Shown: positions 25,205 through 38,675 of the stretch, one piece after another | Numbering within the stretch: position 1 is the first letter of the stretch | Layout of the letters: the number at the start of each line of letters is the position of its first letter | Source of the DNA: Polyodon spathula | Lineage: Eukaryota > Chordata > Actinopteri > Acipenseriformes > Polyodontidae | Assembly (NCBI RefSeq): GCF_017654505.1 | Contig: NC_054565.1 | Coordinates: 5,432,881-5,496,880 of the forward strand | Length of the DNA: 64,000 bases | Direction of reading: 5' to 3' | Translations under genes and position numbers: made by a program | Notes under the pieces: generated by a model | The model's input: only the letters and a program-made list of their open reading frames with translations | What the model was told of the DNA's origin: nothing | The model's database searches: none

Positions 25205-27415
25205 GTACACGGACTCAGAATTAGAAACACGATTTCTGTCGGCTGCAGCTCAGATGCTGCATTGTTTTTGCATGACTTCCTTGTAGCTCTGTCGCGGTGT
25301 CTAATACAGCGATAATACACTCCACAGTTCACATTGCATATATTAAATGAATGACATTGAAACGAATACACAGTCAAACCTGCTGGCAGTGGAATACACG
25401 GTAACAATTCAGCGACGCTGCTGGCACCGTTTAAATTGTTGTCTTGCAGAGCTTTGCATATCCCATCGCAATTCAAATTGATTGACTCGCATGAACAGCA
25501 GAATACGTGAGACCAGAAACATGAAATTGTTAATAAGCGAGGCTTAAAAAAACAAAAACAAAACAAATTTAAAAAAAAAAACCTATACCTCTAATTAGCA
25601 TAACGGCATTTGAACAGGTCCCTTGTTGTTCTGGTGTCGATGTGTTTATACTGTCCAGACAGCCGTTGTTTTAATTTGGTTTTGTGCTGTAGGTGTCTGG
25701 TGGAGACGTTTTCCAAACAGCGGACCCGGTTTTCTACCATGGCCACATTGCCCATGCACATGTACATACTATGAAGCGGACAGTTTGCCTGCGATGTGGA
25801 TAGCAGAGAACACGACCTTAAAAGCAGCTTCGCGCTGATGAGGAGAGCAGTGAGTGGCGTAGTTTCAAACTGTTTCTTTTTGGCGCAGTCTAGGTGAGCA
25901 CTAGAGCATTCATTGTAGCTGCAGACTGGTTCAATACTCTGAGTCTGTCTGATTGTAAGTGCTAGAAAACAATGCATGTTTAAAACCGATATTTACTTCC
26001 TGGCTGACACAAAAACTGGGCCGTTTTGGACTATTAGAGAGCCATTGCTGATTATCACTGCTACGGGCATTTGAATGCGCCTTTTTCATCCTGACAGCTT
26101 TTCAAATGCAGCTGTGAACTGCTCAAATCCAGATTGCTCTGGCAACTCGATTAACCAGCAGCCTTTGCAAACAGCAAAACCAGGGTTATAGTCACGTGGC
26201 GATGTGATAATCCCGTGATTCTACAAAAACGGGAAATTATTCAGGCAAAGCTTGAGGCAAGTTAAAAACAGTTCCTCGTATACACTAAAAACTTTTTTTT
26301 TTTCAATATACAAAAACTCAATCTCATTAGATTTAAGCGCATTTTAATGTGTATATACGTATATAAATGTAACTATTACAATAAAGGTTTTACATTGTAT
26401 AATTTCCTGCTGCAACCAAATAAGTTGCGATAAGTTTAATATCCCTGCATTCACGGTAATATTTGATCAATCCAGACCATGTAGCTAATATCGCACACTG
26501 ACTGTTTAAATCACATTATTTCAGTTACTGGGCGCTGCCTCCGGCATCAGTTTCCCGAACAGCCCGATTGATCACAATCGATGAAAATAGTGGCGCACCA
26601 TAATAGAAGATCGTAAATCAAATGTCAATTCCTTATTATTGATTATGTAAAAAGAACAAAGTAAAAAAAAAAAAAAAAACAACAACAACTTTATTTTGCT
26701 GTTTTTAAATAAAGATGTAACTGGGTAACATGCCCGTTCTGTCAGACGCGCTGGGCAAATTCACCAGTTTCAGTTTTTTTGTTCTGTTTTCTGAGTTACA
26801 AACTCGTAATGGCTGCGATCGAAATTGAGGCAGATTTAATTGCCACCGCTGATTAAATCGTGACAGCAAGATTAATAAAGCAAACAAACAGTGCATTCGT
26901 GGATTGTATACGCATGTTTGTCTTTAAAAGTAAGAATGACAGGTTTGGTCCTAATTTAATATTTAAACGACGATAACAATATTATATGTTCACGCTGTTA
27001 ACGAAAAAAATATTATTGCTAATTATCATTAGAAACGCATGTGTAACTATAGAGTTAAACAGTAGGTATATACAACAGTGGAACCCTGGTTTCTAAAAGA
27101 CAGCGTTCCTTATTCGAGATGTAACACAAATGAGGAGACATTTTCCCGAGGTAGCTGCGCTGTAAATGTGCAGATCCCAATCACGTCTTTCTTCTTACTA
27201 TGTACTGCAATACGGAATACTATAATAAGACCCCTGAATATTGAATAATCCAACACTGAATATGTAAAATAGTTTTTTTAGAAGCCTAACATCACTTTTA
27301 GTAATATGTGTCTTGCATTTCTACCTGGCTATTGTGCAATTTAGCAGCACAGCCAAAATAACTAGTTTGAATAACCTAGAAATAAATACTTCAACACATG
27401 ACGTATTTACAATGC

Positions 27416-27417
<2 letters not shown>

Positions 27418-27484
<67 letters not shown>
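27418..27484. repeat. (CA)n microsatellite
   Basis: About 33 uninterrupted CA units. Confidence 0.98.
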
Positions 27485-27485
<1 letters not shown>

Positions 27486-27600
27486 ACAAAACCAGTTAAA
27501 TCAAATGTCTAAAGATACAACAAATATTATAAACAGAATATATTAGTGTTTATGTTAGGCTTTTATATGGACTAAAACAACACATGAACAGTGCTGTATT

Positions 27601-27725
<125 letters not shown>

Positions 27726-28016
27726 CATGTTTCATTCTTAAACACTTGATCTGAAGATGAACCAGAAGCATTCGTTAATCGGATCAGTCTGATTGTATCT
27801 GTTATCTTAGTGCACGCACACTGGATATTGCAGCTGTGCCCGAATCCGTCCTGTGAACATTATTTCACAAATATTCTCCAAAAAAGGGGGGAAAAAAACT
27901 AAAATGTACTTGTGCATGACAAAAATATATCTTTCGGGCGAACAATTTGTTTTAAAAAATGTATTTAAAAAAATAATAAAATGCAGGCAATATATCCTTT
28001 TTTGTTTTGTTAACAT

Positions 28017-28139
<123 letters not shown>

Positions 28140-28609
28140 TTTTAAGGTGATCCCGCTCCCTTGTGCATTTTACGGTCTAGTCAGCAAATTTAAACTGACT
28201 ATTGGAGAATAGCGCAATTGATAAAACGTGACCTGCTGTGGTCACTGCTTCCCCTCCCCCACACTCGCCCTGCAGCCAGATAGCCCAGCAAAACGAAGCA
28301 ACTGCGTTCCTTGCAGCGCGTTTAAAACCAGGTACAGTGCTCGCTGTTGGACCGAGCAGTCGGCAGCCGAACACAACATTTCAAGGGTCGATTACGCATT
28401 TAAACAGGTTTCTGTGTGCTGTAGGTCATGCTTTCGTTTGTTCTAAATGGAGATTGCATATCAATTAGTAAATAAACACTGCCTCTTTTTTATTCAAAGC
28501 CAAATAAAATGGCTACTTTCTCCTAAAATCCCCACGCAAAGGCCCATAAACACAAATTAATCCGTACATTTCACGAACACCCTTATACAATGGCATTCAA
28601 TATTCCAGT

Positions 28610-28611
<2 letters not shown>

Positions 28612-28660
<49 letters not shown>
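28612..28660. repeat. (AAT)n trinucleotide repeat
   Basis: About 16 AAT units. Confidence 0.97.
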
Positions 28661-29439
28661 TTTTTTGTAAAAGATAACACCACAGATTTTGTAAATATGA
28701 TAAATAAAAAGTTAATTAGCTATTAGCCTCTACTCATGTTAGTAATTAATTGAACAGGTCAACTAATTAGACTTCCAAAGCCAAGGTCTTGCACAAAACA
28801 CTTCACATTTTTATACCTGCTATAGGTTACACATAATGCACTTTAAAAAATAATTTAAAAAAAAAATTATCCTAATGGATAAAGAAACAGATAGATATCG
28901 GTTTCAGAATGTGTTGGATTATAACTAAAGCGTTAACAAAATAACCGTGTTTTCCATTTTCTACAAATATCCACAACATCCAATATTATTGATCCCATAG
29001 CATTGAAAGGACAATTTACCTCTAAAGACCCCGATTAGTCTTGAACGAAAAATACAATTGTTCAAATATGTATTTGTTTTGTTTCTCTCCTCTTTGAAAT
29101 GCATTTGATTGAATTGTATTAATTCTGTGTAATTAAATGATATGTAAAGCGGTGTTAAAACGCTATCAAACGCTAGCAGTTTATATAAAACCGCAAGCGG
29201 GATTATGGACATACTAAATGGGATATTGCGCTGTAAATATCGTGTAAAGACGCTGGGTTGTACCTTAGCTGTAATAATAACCACACACACACACGTAAGG
29301 AATGGATACTGTTTTTTTTCAAAAGGAAATGCCCCCTCCTCCTCTTTCTTTTCGACTTTAAGGTTTGGAATGTGGAATGGTCATCTTTAATGTTTTAAAG
29401 GACCACTTCAGCACGAAGTGACCGTTACAACCAAGTGGG

Positions 29440-30136
29440 GAAAGGCGGAGGATGGGGGGTGGATGGTCATTTAATACTGTCCAGAGAGGAAGGAGGGGGG
29501 TTGTGATCTTCCTTGGCTATTCTGCTAGGTGGTCTCTGCCTGTGATTGGTCACTGCTAGATTTTGTATCCTTCATTCAGGAATGCGTAATTAACAGTGAA
29601 GAGAGTGTAATTGAGAATCACGTGGAGTTCCCAAAAGGTGGGGGGTAGTGGTGGTGGGGGGCAGGTTACTGGAAGAGTATGTGACCAAAAAAAATACAAT
29701 CTTTAGAGGAAGTGGAGAAAATACGTGCTCGTTTTAACAATCGAGTTCAAAAAGTGAATCCCTGATATTTGTGTTTTACGCATTGTTGGATAGTACGGAA
29801 GGTATCCGAGAGTCCCGGAGAGCCATGGCCGAAGGTAGATTCCATTGTAAATGTTTATGGTTTGATCTCGGGGTCTATTTTAAAAGGGGGGGGGGTGGTT
29901 GGGTTCACCCTCATTGTCTTTCAGATTTTGGGATTCTTTTTTAAAATCGCTCCCGGCCCTCCCACCTCCATTGTTGGGTGAAGATGTTGCCAAAGCTTTT
30001 GTTTGTTTCCCCGAGCTTTTGATTTGAAAGCTGTTAAGGGAAGCGGTAGCATCTCTGAGGGCTCGTGGATTGGGGCAGAGGGATTTGTTGTATATATATA
30101 TCGGGATTCGGGATTACATTTTTCGGGAAGAGCAGG
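29440..30136 (+). promoter_or_regulatory. lin28a: Probable lin28a promoter and 5' UTR region
   Basis: The 700 bp before the lin28a start codon are GC-richer than the DNA further upstream and hold several G runs. An inverted CCAAT box occurs as TGATTGGTCA (29543-29552). The sequence just before the ATG has A at -3 and G at +4, a good initiation context. No TATA box could be placed with confidence, so the transcription start is unknown. Confidence 0.45.
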
Positions 30137-30167
30137 ATGGGCTCGGTTTCAAACCAGGAATTTACAG
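30137..30167 (+). CDS. lin28a: lin28a coding exon 1
   Basis: Ten codons plus one base from the start ATG. The donor is GTTGGG, which keeps GT but lacks the usual purine-AGT; the exact fit of the joined codon (G|GT, glycine) to the LIN28A N-terminus supports it. Confidence 0.88.
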
Positions 30168-30381
30168 GTTGGGTGTTTTATTTTATTTGAACTAAAACAA
30201 AAAAGTTGCGTTTCCACGCAAAACGGATGTGCATGTGGCTTTGGGGAATGACTATATGTTCCCTATAAGAGAGAAAGAGCGTATGTGTATGTATGTATTG
30301 TATATAATTATTTTGATTGAACAAAGAGGGTAGTTTACATTCCGCAAGGGCGTTCTGATTGGGTTCGTAATTTTAAATAGA

Positions 30382-30463
<82 letters not shown>

Positions 30464-31521
30464 TTATTATTTCAATTTCGATTGCTTTCCTTTTCATTTT
30501 CTTCAGCCGGATTTCTAGACCTCCAAAAGAACAACCTTATCTGTACAGTTCAGCCTGGTACATTTCTATTTATTTCATTGCCTGATGGATTCAACTTTTG
30601 CCTTGAAAGCAGTGGTGCACAACTCGGTCCTGGAGTGTCGATGTGTCTGCAGGTTTTTATTCCAACTGCACCCTAAAGTACTTTAATGGACCTTATTAGA
30701 AGCTTAATTGGTCCAATTAACTAATTTAGGGTATGGTTAGAACAGAAACCAAGAGGGACACCGGCCCTTCATGACCTGAGTTGTGCACCACTGCTCAGTG
30801 TTTGTCAGTTGTCACGCCACAGCTAAAACACCGGGTTTCGGTATCAGATACAGAATCGTTTTGGTGGTTAATCTTAATAAAACGAGGACGCTGACCTCTT
30901 ACCGTGCATTCCTGCTGTGCGCGGTGTTCAGTGTAACTGCCATCCTGCCAAGTAAACGCGTTTTATATGGATTGCTGATAAAAAAAAAAAAAAAAAAAAC
31001 AACAACAACAACAAAACATATGCATTGTACGTATCCCAGAATCCACAATGATTTGAAAAAGACTCACGCAAACACGGTAGAACGTTTTTATTGGATACAG
31101 CTGTTCCTAATAGTTTACTACAGATTTGTACTTTATGTCTATGAATGTTATGAATAGATAGATGGTGGCTTTTATATCAGCGGGTATTTTCAAACTCAAA
31201 TTACGCCTTTCGAGCACGCTTGGATCTTACCTTAGTACTTCATGTATCTTTGGGATTGAGAAAAGGAAACGGTACAGGGAGCCACCAACACCGCTTTGCA
31301 ACTATACAAATGTAACGTTTTGTTTTCGTATCGTGTAATTTTAAGGTGGTTGTGCGAAGACCGAAGAGGAGGAAGCGCCGGCCGCCGAGCAGGACTGTCA
31401 GGTGTTCTCCGGCTCTGGCGTGTGTAAATGGTTCAATGTGAGGATGGGCTTCGGCTTCCTCTCCATGACGAACCGAGAGGGAACCCCGCTGGAGGCCCCG
31501 GTCGACGTCTTTGTCCACCAG
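30137..31521 (+). CDS. lin28a: lin28a, RNA-binding protein LIN28A, 5' part only
   Basis: LIN28A binds pre-let-7 and many mRNAs in the cytoplasm and nucleolus of stem and early embryonic cells, blocking let-7 maturation. Exons 30137-30167 and 31346-31521 join to exactly 69 codons. The first residues MGSVSNQEFTGGCAK closely match the vertebrate LIN28A start (human MGSVSNQQFAGGCAK), followed by an acidic stretch. The cold-shock domain begins with CKWFNVRMGFGFLSM, the RNP1-type RNA-contact strand, and the visible part ends at PVDVFVHQ. The rest of the domain and the two CCHC zinc knuckles should lie in exons 3-4; neither was found before the N gap at 32501 or after it. The gene is therefore incomplete in this assembly rather than evidently a pseudogene: both visible exons are undamaged. 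Confidence 0.93.
30380..30460. repeat. (TA)n microsatellite in lin28a intron 1
   Basis: About 38 AT units. Confidence 0.97.
30610..30793. mobile_element. hAT-type MITE in lin28a intron 1
   Basis: The 184-bp element starts CAGTGGTGCACAACTC and ends with the inverse, GAGTTGTGCACCACTG. The phrase GTTTTTATTCCAAC inside is typical of this abundant vertebrate MITE style and is related to the element at 483-653. No intact 8-bp target duplication was seen. Confidence 0.78.
31346..31521 (+). CDS. lin28a: lin28a coding exon 2
   Basis: Acceptor TTTTAAG before 31346 and donor GTATGAG after 31521. Encodes the acidic leader and the N-terminal half of the cold-shock domain, including the RNA-contacting tryptophan and phenylalanines of KWFN and GFGF and the F/H of VFVH. 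Ends in phase 0, as in human LIN28A. Confidence 0.95.
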
Positions 31522-32500
31522 GTATGAGGACAATACCAGCACGTTTAATAGCGGCTGCTGTTATTATTATACACGACAGTACGTTATCTGTGGAAACCTC
31601 ATCGCGTATTTAATAGCGGGGCGATGGTACGTGTTGAACAGGCGCTTGTTAATGTACGCACCGTGTCTTGTACGCACTGTATTGTATTGTACGCACCGTG
31701 TCTACAAATACCAGTTCACAAAAATCTGCCAGTAGGCCTACAGTACAAATTGCCTGTAAAATAATAATCGATTATCAATTCCTGCTCTAATTTTTATATG
31801 GTCACGGCAAGATATATTTAAAAAAGCGTGTCACTCCCCCCTTCTTCATGTGCTGAAGATCACTGAAACATTTAAATATTTTCCCATTGAAGATGGTGAT
31901 AAAGACGGTTTGGCCCTTTATTTTTTTGCATTGATAAAGCACATCTTTCAAGCACACTGCTATAAATGTAGGTTTACACTATTGCTTCCTGTGCTGTTGG
32001 TCAGGTTCACTTAATTCGTTTAGCATCAGTTTGACCATGTGGCGTAAAGCGTATGGACTTATTTCGATACCAGTCACCAGGAATTGGCTTGTAATCTATA
32101 GAATTCTATTACAAATATACATTAAAAAAGCAACGAACCAAAAGCACTCCAGCACTCATTGTAATATGTAGCAAGTCTAAAGAGAGTAACGCTGTAATAA
32201 TGGTGATAGCGAATGGTAATTAAAGGATTGTATTTTCAGTGCTATTCTGATTGTTGAAAAATGAAATGCCGATTTTCCTTTCATGTAAAGCATCTGTGGT
32301 AATGGTGGACACTCAAAACGTGGGTTCAAAAGGTTTTATTGGGAGAGATCGCGGTATGAGGAGGCGTGCCACTCATTCTCACTTCCTCCCTACAAGCCCC
32401 AATACATGTAGGGGAAGTAGTGAGTACTGAACCTAACTGAACCTTTTCAAACGCTAACTGATACACGTGGATTCTTTTCTGCGCTACAATGCTGTTGACT
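31522..32500. other. lin28a intron 2 sequence up to the gap
   Basis: No match to LIN28A exon 3 (second half of the cold-shock domain) could be found here on either strand; otherwise unremarkable AT-rich DNA. Confidence 0.6.
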
Positions 32501-33000
32501 NNNNNNNNNNNNNNNNNNNNNNNNNNNNNNNNNNNNNNNNNNNNNNNNNNNNNNNNNNNNNNNNNNNNNNNNNNNNNNNNNNNNNNNNNNNNNNNNNNNN
32601 NNNNNNNNNNNNNNNNNNNNNNNNNNNNNNNNNNNNNNNNNNNNNNNNNNNNNNNNNNNNNNNNNNNNNNNNNNNNNNNNNNNNNNNNNNNNNNNNNNNN
32701 NNNNNNNNNNNNNNNNNNNNNNNNNNNNNNNNNNNNNNNNNNNNNNNNNNNNNNNNNNNNNNNNNNNNNNNNNNNNNNNNNNNNNNNNNNNNNNNNNNNN
32801 NNNNNNNNNNNNNNNNNNNNNNNNNNNNNNNNNNNNNNNNNNNNNNNNNNNNNNNNNNNNNNNNNNNNNNNNNNNNNNNNNNNNNNNNNNNNNNNNNNNN
32901 NNNNNNNNNNNNNNNNNNNNNNNNNNNNNNNNNNNNNNNNNNNNNNNNNNNNNNNNNNNNNNNNNNNNNNNNNNNNNNNNNNNNNNNNNNNNNNNNNNNN
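32501..33000. other. Assembly gap (500 N) between lin28a and rpa2
   Basis: Exactly 500 N. lin28a exons 3-4 and rpa2 exons 1-2 are all missing at this point, so the true gap is probably longer, or the two sides were wrongly joined. Confidence 0.99.
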
Positions 33001-33584
33001 AAAGTACGGTGGCCCTGTACGTCATCAAGTGCTTTATCATGTTTACATCCTAGAAGCCCTCTTCAGTGTGGTCGTGTTAACATGACCCCGTAAAGGGTTA
33101 AGGTGTAATTGAACTGTAATTGATCAATTATATGGTAATTACAAATACAATTGCACAGGTACAGGTGTAATTGGCCTCAGGTCTGCCCAGTATTTATTAA
33201 TAGTATGTGCTGTTTTCTCCAGGCTGGAAAGGGGCAGCGATCGAGGGTGGAAAGCGGGACATCTAGCATTTTTAAATAACACATGTGCTATACTAATAAA
33301 GAGCACTGTATACGATCAGTGAATCAGCTGAAATATGAAGGTTTATTTTTTATTTGTATGTTCAACTTGTTCAAGCTCCAGTGTGATGTGATTTAGTTTA
33401 AATGTAGAGGAGGAGGTTCCTTGTACTTTTAACCTAGTGAGTGCACTGGTCTGTTCTGCTGTGTTACTGTGCGCACTGTGTTTCTAACACAACTCGGTAT
33501 CTTACAGCTGCACTAAATTTAACAGAACTTGTTCTAGGCTGTGTCTTCTTAACAGGTGTGTGTGTTACTGTGTTTCCATTATAG
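33001..33584. other. rpa2 intron sequence after the gap
   Basis: No RPA2 N-terminal exon (glycine/serine/tyrosine-rich leader) could be found in this stretch; no other feature recognised. Confidence 0.5.
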
Positions 33585-33686
33585 AGATCCCGAGCTCAGT
33601 CCATCGTCCCCTGCACTGTGGCGCAGGTGCTCTCTGTCTCCCAGACAGAGGATGTCTTCAGATTTGGAGAAGTAGAGCTGTCACAG
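33585..33686 (+). CDS. rpa2: rpa2 exon 3 (first visible)
   Basis: 34 codons, phase 0 at both ends, acceptor CATTATAG and donor GTGAGAG. Start of the OB fold. Confidence 0.96.
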
Positions 33687-35953
33687 GTGAGAGCGCACTC
33701 GCAGCTTCAATGGGTGATAAACTGGCTTCTTGCCTCTCATTAGCATAGGCGCTGTCTCTTAGCCATTTGCTGCAGATTTAGTTTTCCAGATTTTTATTTC
33801 AATGCGTTGGACCCGTTTATCCAGCCACAGCACTATAAATTCACATCCTGTGCAGGAGTGCTCAGATACAACCTGCTACCTGTTGGTGGCAGTGGGAGTT
33901 CAGTAATATGCAGTAATGGCCGCAGTACAGTAAAGTACCAAATTGTTGTTTTATAGAAGGTAATTGAACTATATACAGTAGGTAGCAGGTGTGAGAAATG
34001 TATAAATTGCATCTATGCTTGGGAAAGCCTGTTTCTCCCAACGTAATCACAGGTGCTGATGCAAGTTTTCACTTCTCTCTTGACCTGCAGGTGACCCTTG
34101 TGGGAGTGATCCGTCATGCGGAGAAAGCACCCACCAACATCCAGTATAAGCTGGATGACATGACCGCCCCGCCCATTGACGTCAGACAGTGGGTGGATAC
34201 AGATGTAAGTACACACACACACGGGTATGAGTGCTATATGTTTTAGCTTGGAGAATAAAAACAAACAGCTGGAAATAGTTGGTGGGGAGAAAGGAATTCT
34301 TCCTTTTGCTTACATTTTTACCAGAAACCCCTAGAAAAGCTCATATTTTCAATAATCATTAATCTGATGCAAACTTTGATTCTGTGAGTTACTGATACAA
34401 AAGGCATAATATTTATTTTACAGTACCCACAATCAAACTTGAACTAGAGAATCACAGAAAGCAGCGGTGCACAGAGAATGAAGCTAGCAAACCAGATACA
34501 TGTCCCATGATTTCCACATTCTGCTTAGGGTATCATGAGATTTTTTCCCAAGCGCTTTCGTGAAACTGAACTATGAAGCCGTCATCTGAAATGGTTTGTG
34601 ATGAGACATAAGCAGTATGCAGGGTGGGGGTTACGTAAACATACACTGCCAACCCTACCCTGGGAATGCTTACAATTCTCAGAAAGCCAGAGACGTCATT
34701 CTTAGCACTTCCTCGTTTTACTCACCACAGACCCCTGCACAGCGGAAGACTGGTTTGACATACCAGCAAAGTTCACACGTCCGTTACACAGACCGATATT
34801 ACCTGACCTGTTGAAATGCACGTCTCAGGTTTGTTGAGATGGGCAAATACTGAAATGACAAGAGCCAGCAATCTGAGCAATGAGTAAATTGTTCATGTAC
34901 TATATTTTACTGTGTGAGGGATCTCCGCTAAGTCACAGTTTTCAACATCTCGATGTTTTATGTGCAAGTCAGATCAGTAGAGAGTGCGTGGTATTGGTGT
35001 GACTGCCCCAATGGGGATTATAAATCAGCCTGTAGGTGCATTATGTACTGGAAGTGACAGACAACCACAGGATTGGGGACATTTCCCCCTGCAAACGCTG
35101 CTTGTTTGTTTTTTTAAATGTAAACCAAATCTAATCCCAGCACCTGTCTTGTTTTGTAGGAAGGAGGTGGGGAAAATATTGTTGTGCCTCCAGGCAATTA
35201 CGTTAAAGTGTCATGTCATCTCCGCTCTTTCCAGGTAAGGGACTGCTTAGGTACACACATTTTATAAACATGTGCTTTTTTCAGAGAGAGAATTATTTTT
35301 TTGTCTTTTTTTTAAATCCAAGAATTTGAGCCTTACAAATGAAAATTGAAGGGAAAAAAAATCAGAGGTTCAGATGCTTTAGTTTTCTCTGGTATTAATA
35401 AAGTTTAATCCCCCCCCCCCCCCCCCCCCCCCCCTTTGCAGTCCAAGAAGAGTCTGGTTGCCTTTAATGTCAGGCCTTTGGAGGATATGAATGAGTTGAC
35501 CTCTCACATGCTGGAAGTGGTTCATGCCCAGATTCTCCTCAATAAGCCGCAGCCTGTGGTATGTACAGTATTGAAAATCACGTATGAGAAATTTTTTGGT
35601 TTAATAGTTGTTCATGAGAAGAAGAATTTGCTGTGCCAAAGACTGCAAGAGAAAATACATTCTGCTCAAACACATATTATAAGTAATTCAGTGGTAAAAT
35701 GGACGCAAAGCTGACGTTCCCAATATTTCAACTTTTTGTGTAGGTCCTGTTGTGGTTCAAACGTTTAGAATTGTTTGTCACACATTGTGAGTGTGAGATC
35801 TTTAGAGATGTAGTTGCTGCTAATCTGTTCCTATGGAGACATGACTTAACTCTTTCAGGACCAAGCATTTTTCAGTGGGATGCTCTTGCGAATGGGGAAC
35901 ATTATAAAGTACTTCAGAAAATATACAAACATTTCACTTTTTTTAATATATAC

Positions 35954-35986
<33 letters not shown>

Positions 35987-36884
35987 ATATATATATATAT
36001 ATTAATGTTAATTTTTATTGTGTATTCTGCTTAGTTACATATATAAAAACGCGTTATTATATGTCGTGAGGGACCTCACAATATGTTTTGTTTAAAAATA
36101 TTGATTATTAGGCAAATTACAAGACATTGTATTATCTGAGTGCTTGCAGGGTATTTTTTAATAGTAATGGACACTTCACGATTTATTTATAAATAAAATA
36201 GTTATTCATTCCATTATCAGTAATAAGGAAAAATCCCTGATACATTTAGTTCATGAAATAGTATCTGCTTATATCCACTCGTTGCTTTACATTTTTTTAA
36301 TTTGCTCTAAACAAGTTACTGTGATTTTTTTCTTCTGCTTTTGTCTCTGCTTAAAGGGTTAATTAGTTTGTACTTTGTTTTTAGCATGTCTCTTCCTGTG
36401 TCGTCGTCTTTGCCTTTCGCTCAAACTGCATGAGACGACATATAACAATGAGACATGTAACGGTTAGACATGCAAAAGTATTGAATTTAGAAATAGTAAA
36501 AGAAATAAATAATAAATTCAATGACAAATGTTTTGCCTAGAAGTCTTGTGAAGTATTTCTAAACAGTAAGAGGACACCTTACATACAACATATTGCTCTT
36601 GCAACAAATTAAAACTTAGTTTTTCTTAGTTTGGTAAAACTTTTATCATTCAACCTTTGTCTACTTCATTTTCTCATCATTCTCCTCGCTGTATACTTTA
36701 TTTATAATTTGTCAGAATAGTAGTGCTGGGATGAGCATGGTATTTTCATGTTTGGATATCCATTCAAGATTCATTCATGTGCACAACGTTATCAAAGCCC
36801 TTACATTTAGCAATGTGTTAAAATGGAAAAATATTCCACAAATAAAGGCACACTTGTGAATTAACTACAAAACAAAGTACTTAT

Positions 36885-36916
<32 letters not shown>

Positions 36917-38503
36917 TGTGTGTATACAGGCAACGTCAGTACGTTAAGCAGTGGACAGACACACTGTCCTGAAGTAATAACAATTTTAACTTGCATAAAC
37001 ACTACAAATAAATGTGGAAAAGAGCAATGAAAAAAACTCCACATTCCTGATTTTATTATGAATTTTAATAAGACACCTGAACTTGTTACCGATACACTGG
37101 GGGCTAATCAAGCTGATAGTAACACCTTGAATGGGTGAAACTGCTATGCAGAAGGAGTCTTACTTCCTTCCTTGTGTTGTGATACTTGTTGTATTGCGAC
37201 CTGCACATCGTGATATGTAACTTATGAGATTAGTATATCATTCCACCCCTACACAATATGTACTTTCAGTCCCCTGTTTTTCCAGCCTGTATGCAGCAGC
37301 CACAGTAACATCCTTCTCTTGTAACCCCTCAGCTGGGTGGTGGTGGCATGAATCAGAGCCTCAGCGTGCAGAGAAGCATGGAGAGCGGATTCTCGGGAGC
37401 CGGGGATGATGGGCTGAACGGCTTGACACCACAGCAGAGTCAGGTGAGTGCAGGAGCTGCTTTACCCTTCACACTGGGAGTGAAGCACACTCCAGTCCTG
37501 GCTTTCACAACTACCTCCAGTTGAGGTTGAACATATTCCTCTCCTTATAACTGCATGAACAACTCCTATAAGAAAAACCTAGACTCAGGTGTGACTTATT
37601 AGTTATTTGTCTTCTGTTTGTGCCACTCACTTAAACTATGGTAACTTCAGCCAAGATGTTTTTGGCTTCAGTCAAACATTTAATAAATATGTATGGCTTA
37701 AATGTGAAATTTATTCTGCTGTGCATGAAGGTGATTCTGTGTATTTTAGGCTATATGTGTTTTGCATGCTGCCTTTTCTGTAATTTGTTTTTATTTGTAG
37801 GTGTTGAATTTGATCAAGCAATGTAAAGAAGAGCAAGGGATAAGTATTCACGACATAAAAATCAGGCTTAAGGGAATGAACGCCATGGCCGTCAAGTGAG
37901 TCCCCTATCCTTGTCGTAATGTTTTGCATGGTTTTAAATTCTACTGAAATTATTAAACTCCTCTGCTGGCTCGTCGTTGTCACAGAGAGTCTCTGTCGGA
38001 CAGTTCTCCTTTGCATATCATCCTCCACATACCCTCCAGATTTTCTTGTGCAACGGTGACAGAATCCGCGTCAACTGTGTCTCCAGATTCCTCAGGACCA
38101 CTGCTAGTTCTATAGAATAATATACAGGATGTGGGGTTGGCTGGTGACAGACCCGCCCAGGAATCTGAATTCATTAAATCCTGCAGCACTTCACCATCAC
38201 TGCAAACACCATGCCAGATATAAAATTACAGCTCTGAAAGAACAATTAAAAGCTGACACCCTGGGATCCTTCAAGAAGCTGCTTGAAGGATCCCAGCTGC
38301 TTGATGAGATTTTGGGATCAATAAGCTACTAACAACCAAACGAGCAAGATGGGCCGAATGGCCTCCTCTCGTTTGTAAACTTTCTTATGTTCTTATGTTC
38401 TTAAATAACTACATATACAGATAGATCATTCAATAAATACACACATATACAGATAGAGCAATAAATAAATACATATACAGATAGATCAATAAATACATAG
38501 AGA

Positions 38504-38548
<45 letters not shown>

Positions 38549-38589
38549 TATATAAATATATATAGATATATATATATATATATATATAT

Positions 38590-38634
<45 letters not shown>

Positions 38635-38641
38635 TATATAC

Positions 38642-38675
<34 letters not shown>

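Noticed and set aside
37980..38189. Minus-strand 69-codon frame in rpa2 intron 8
   Set aside because: No family recognised and it adjoins a CR1 tail; probably part of a repeat.
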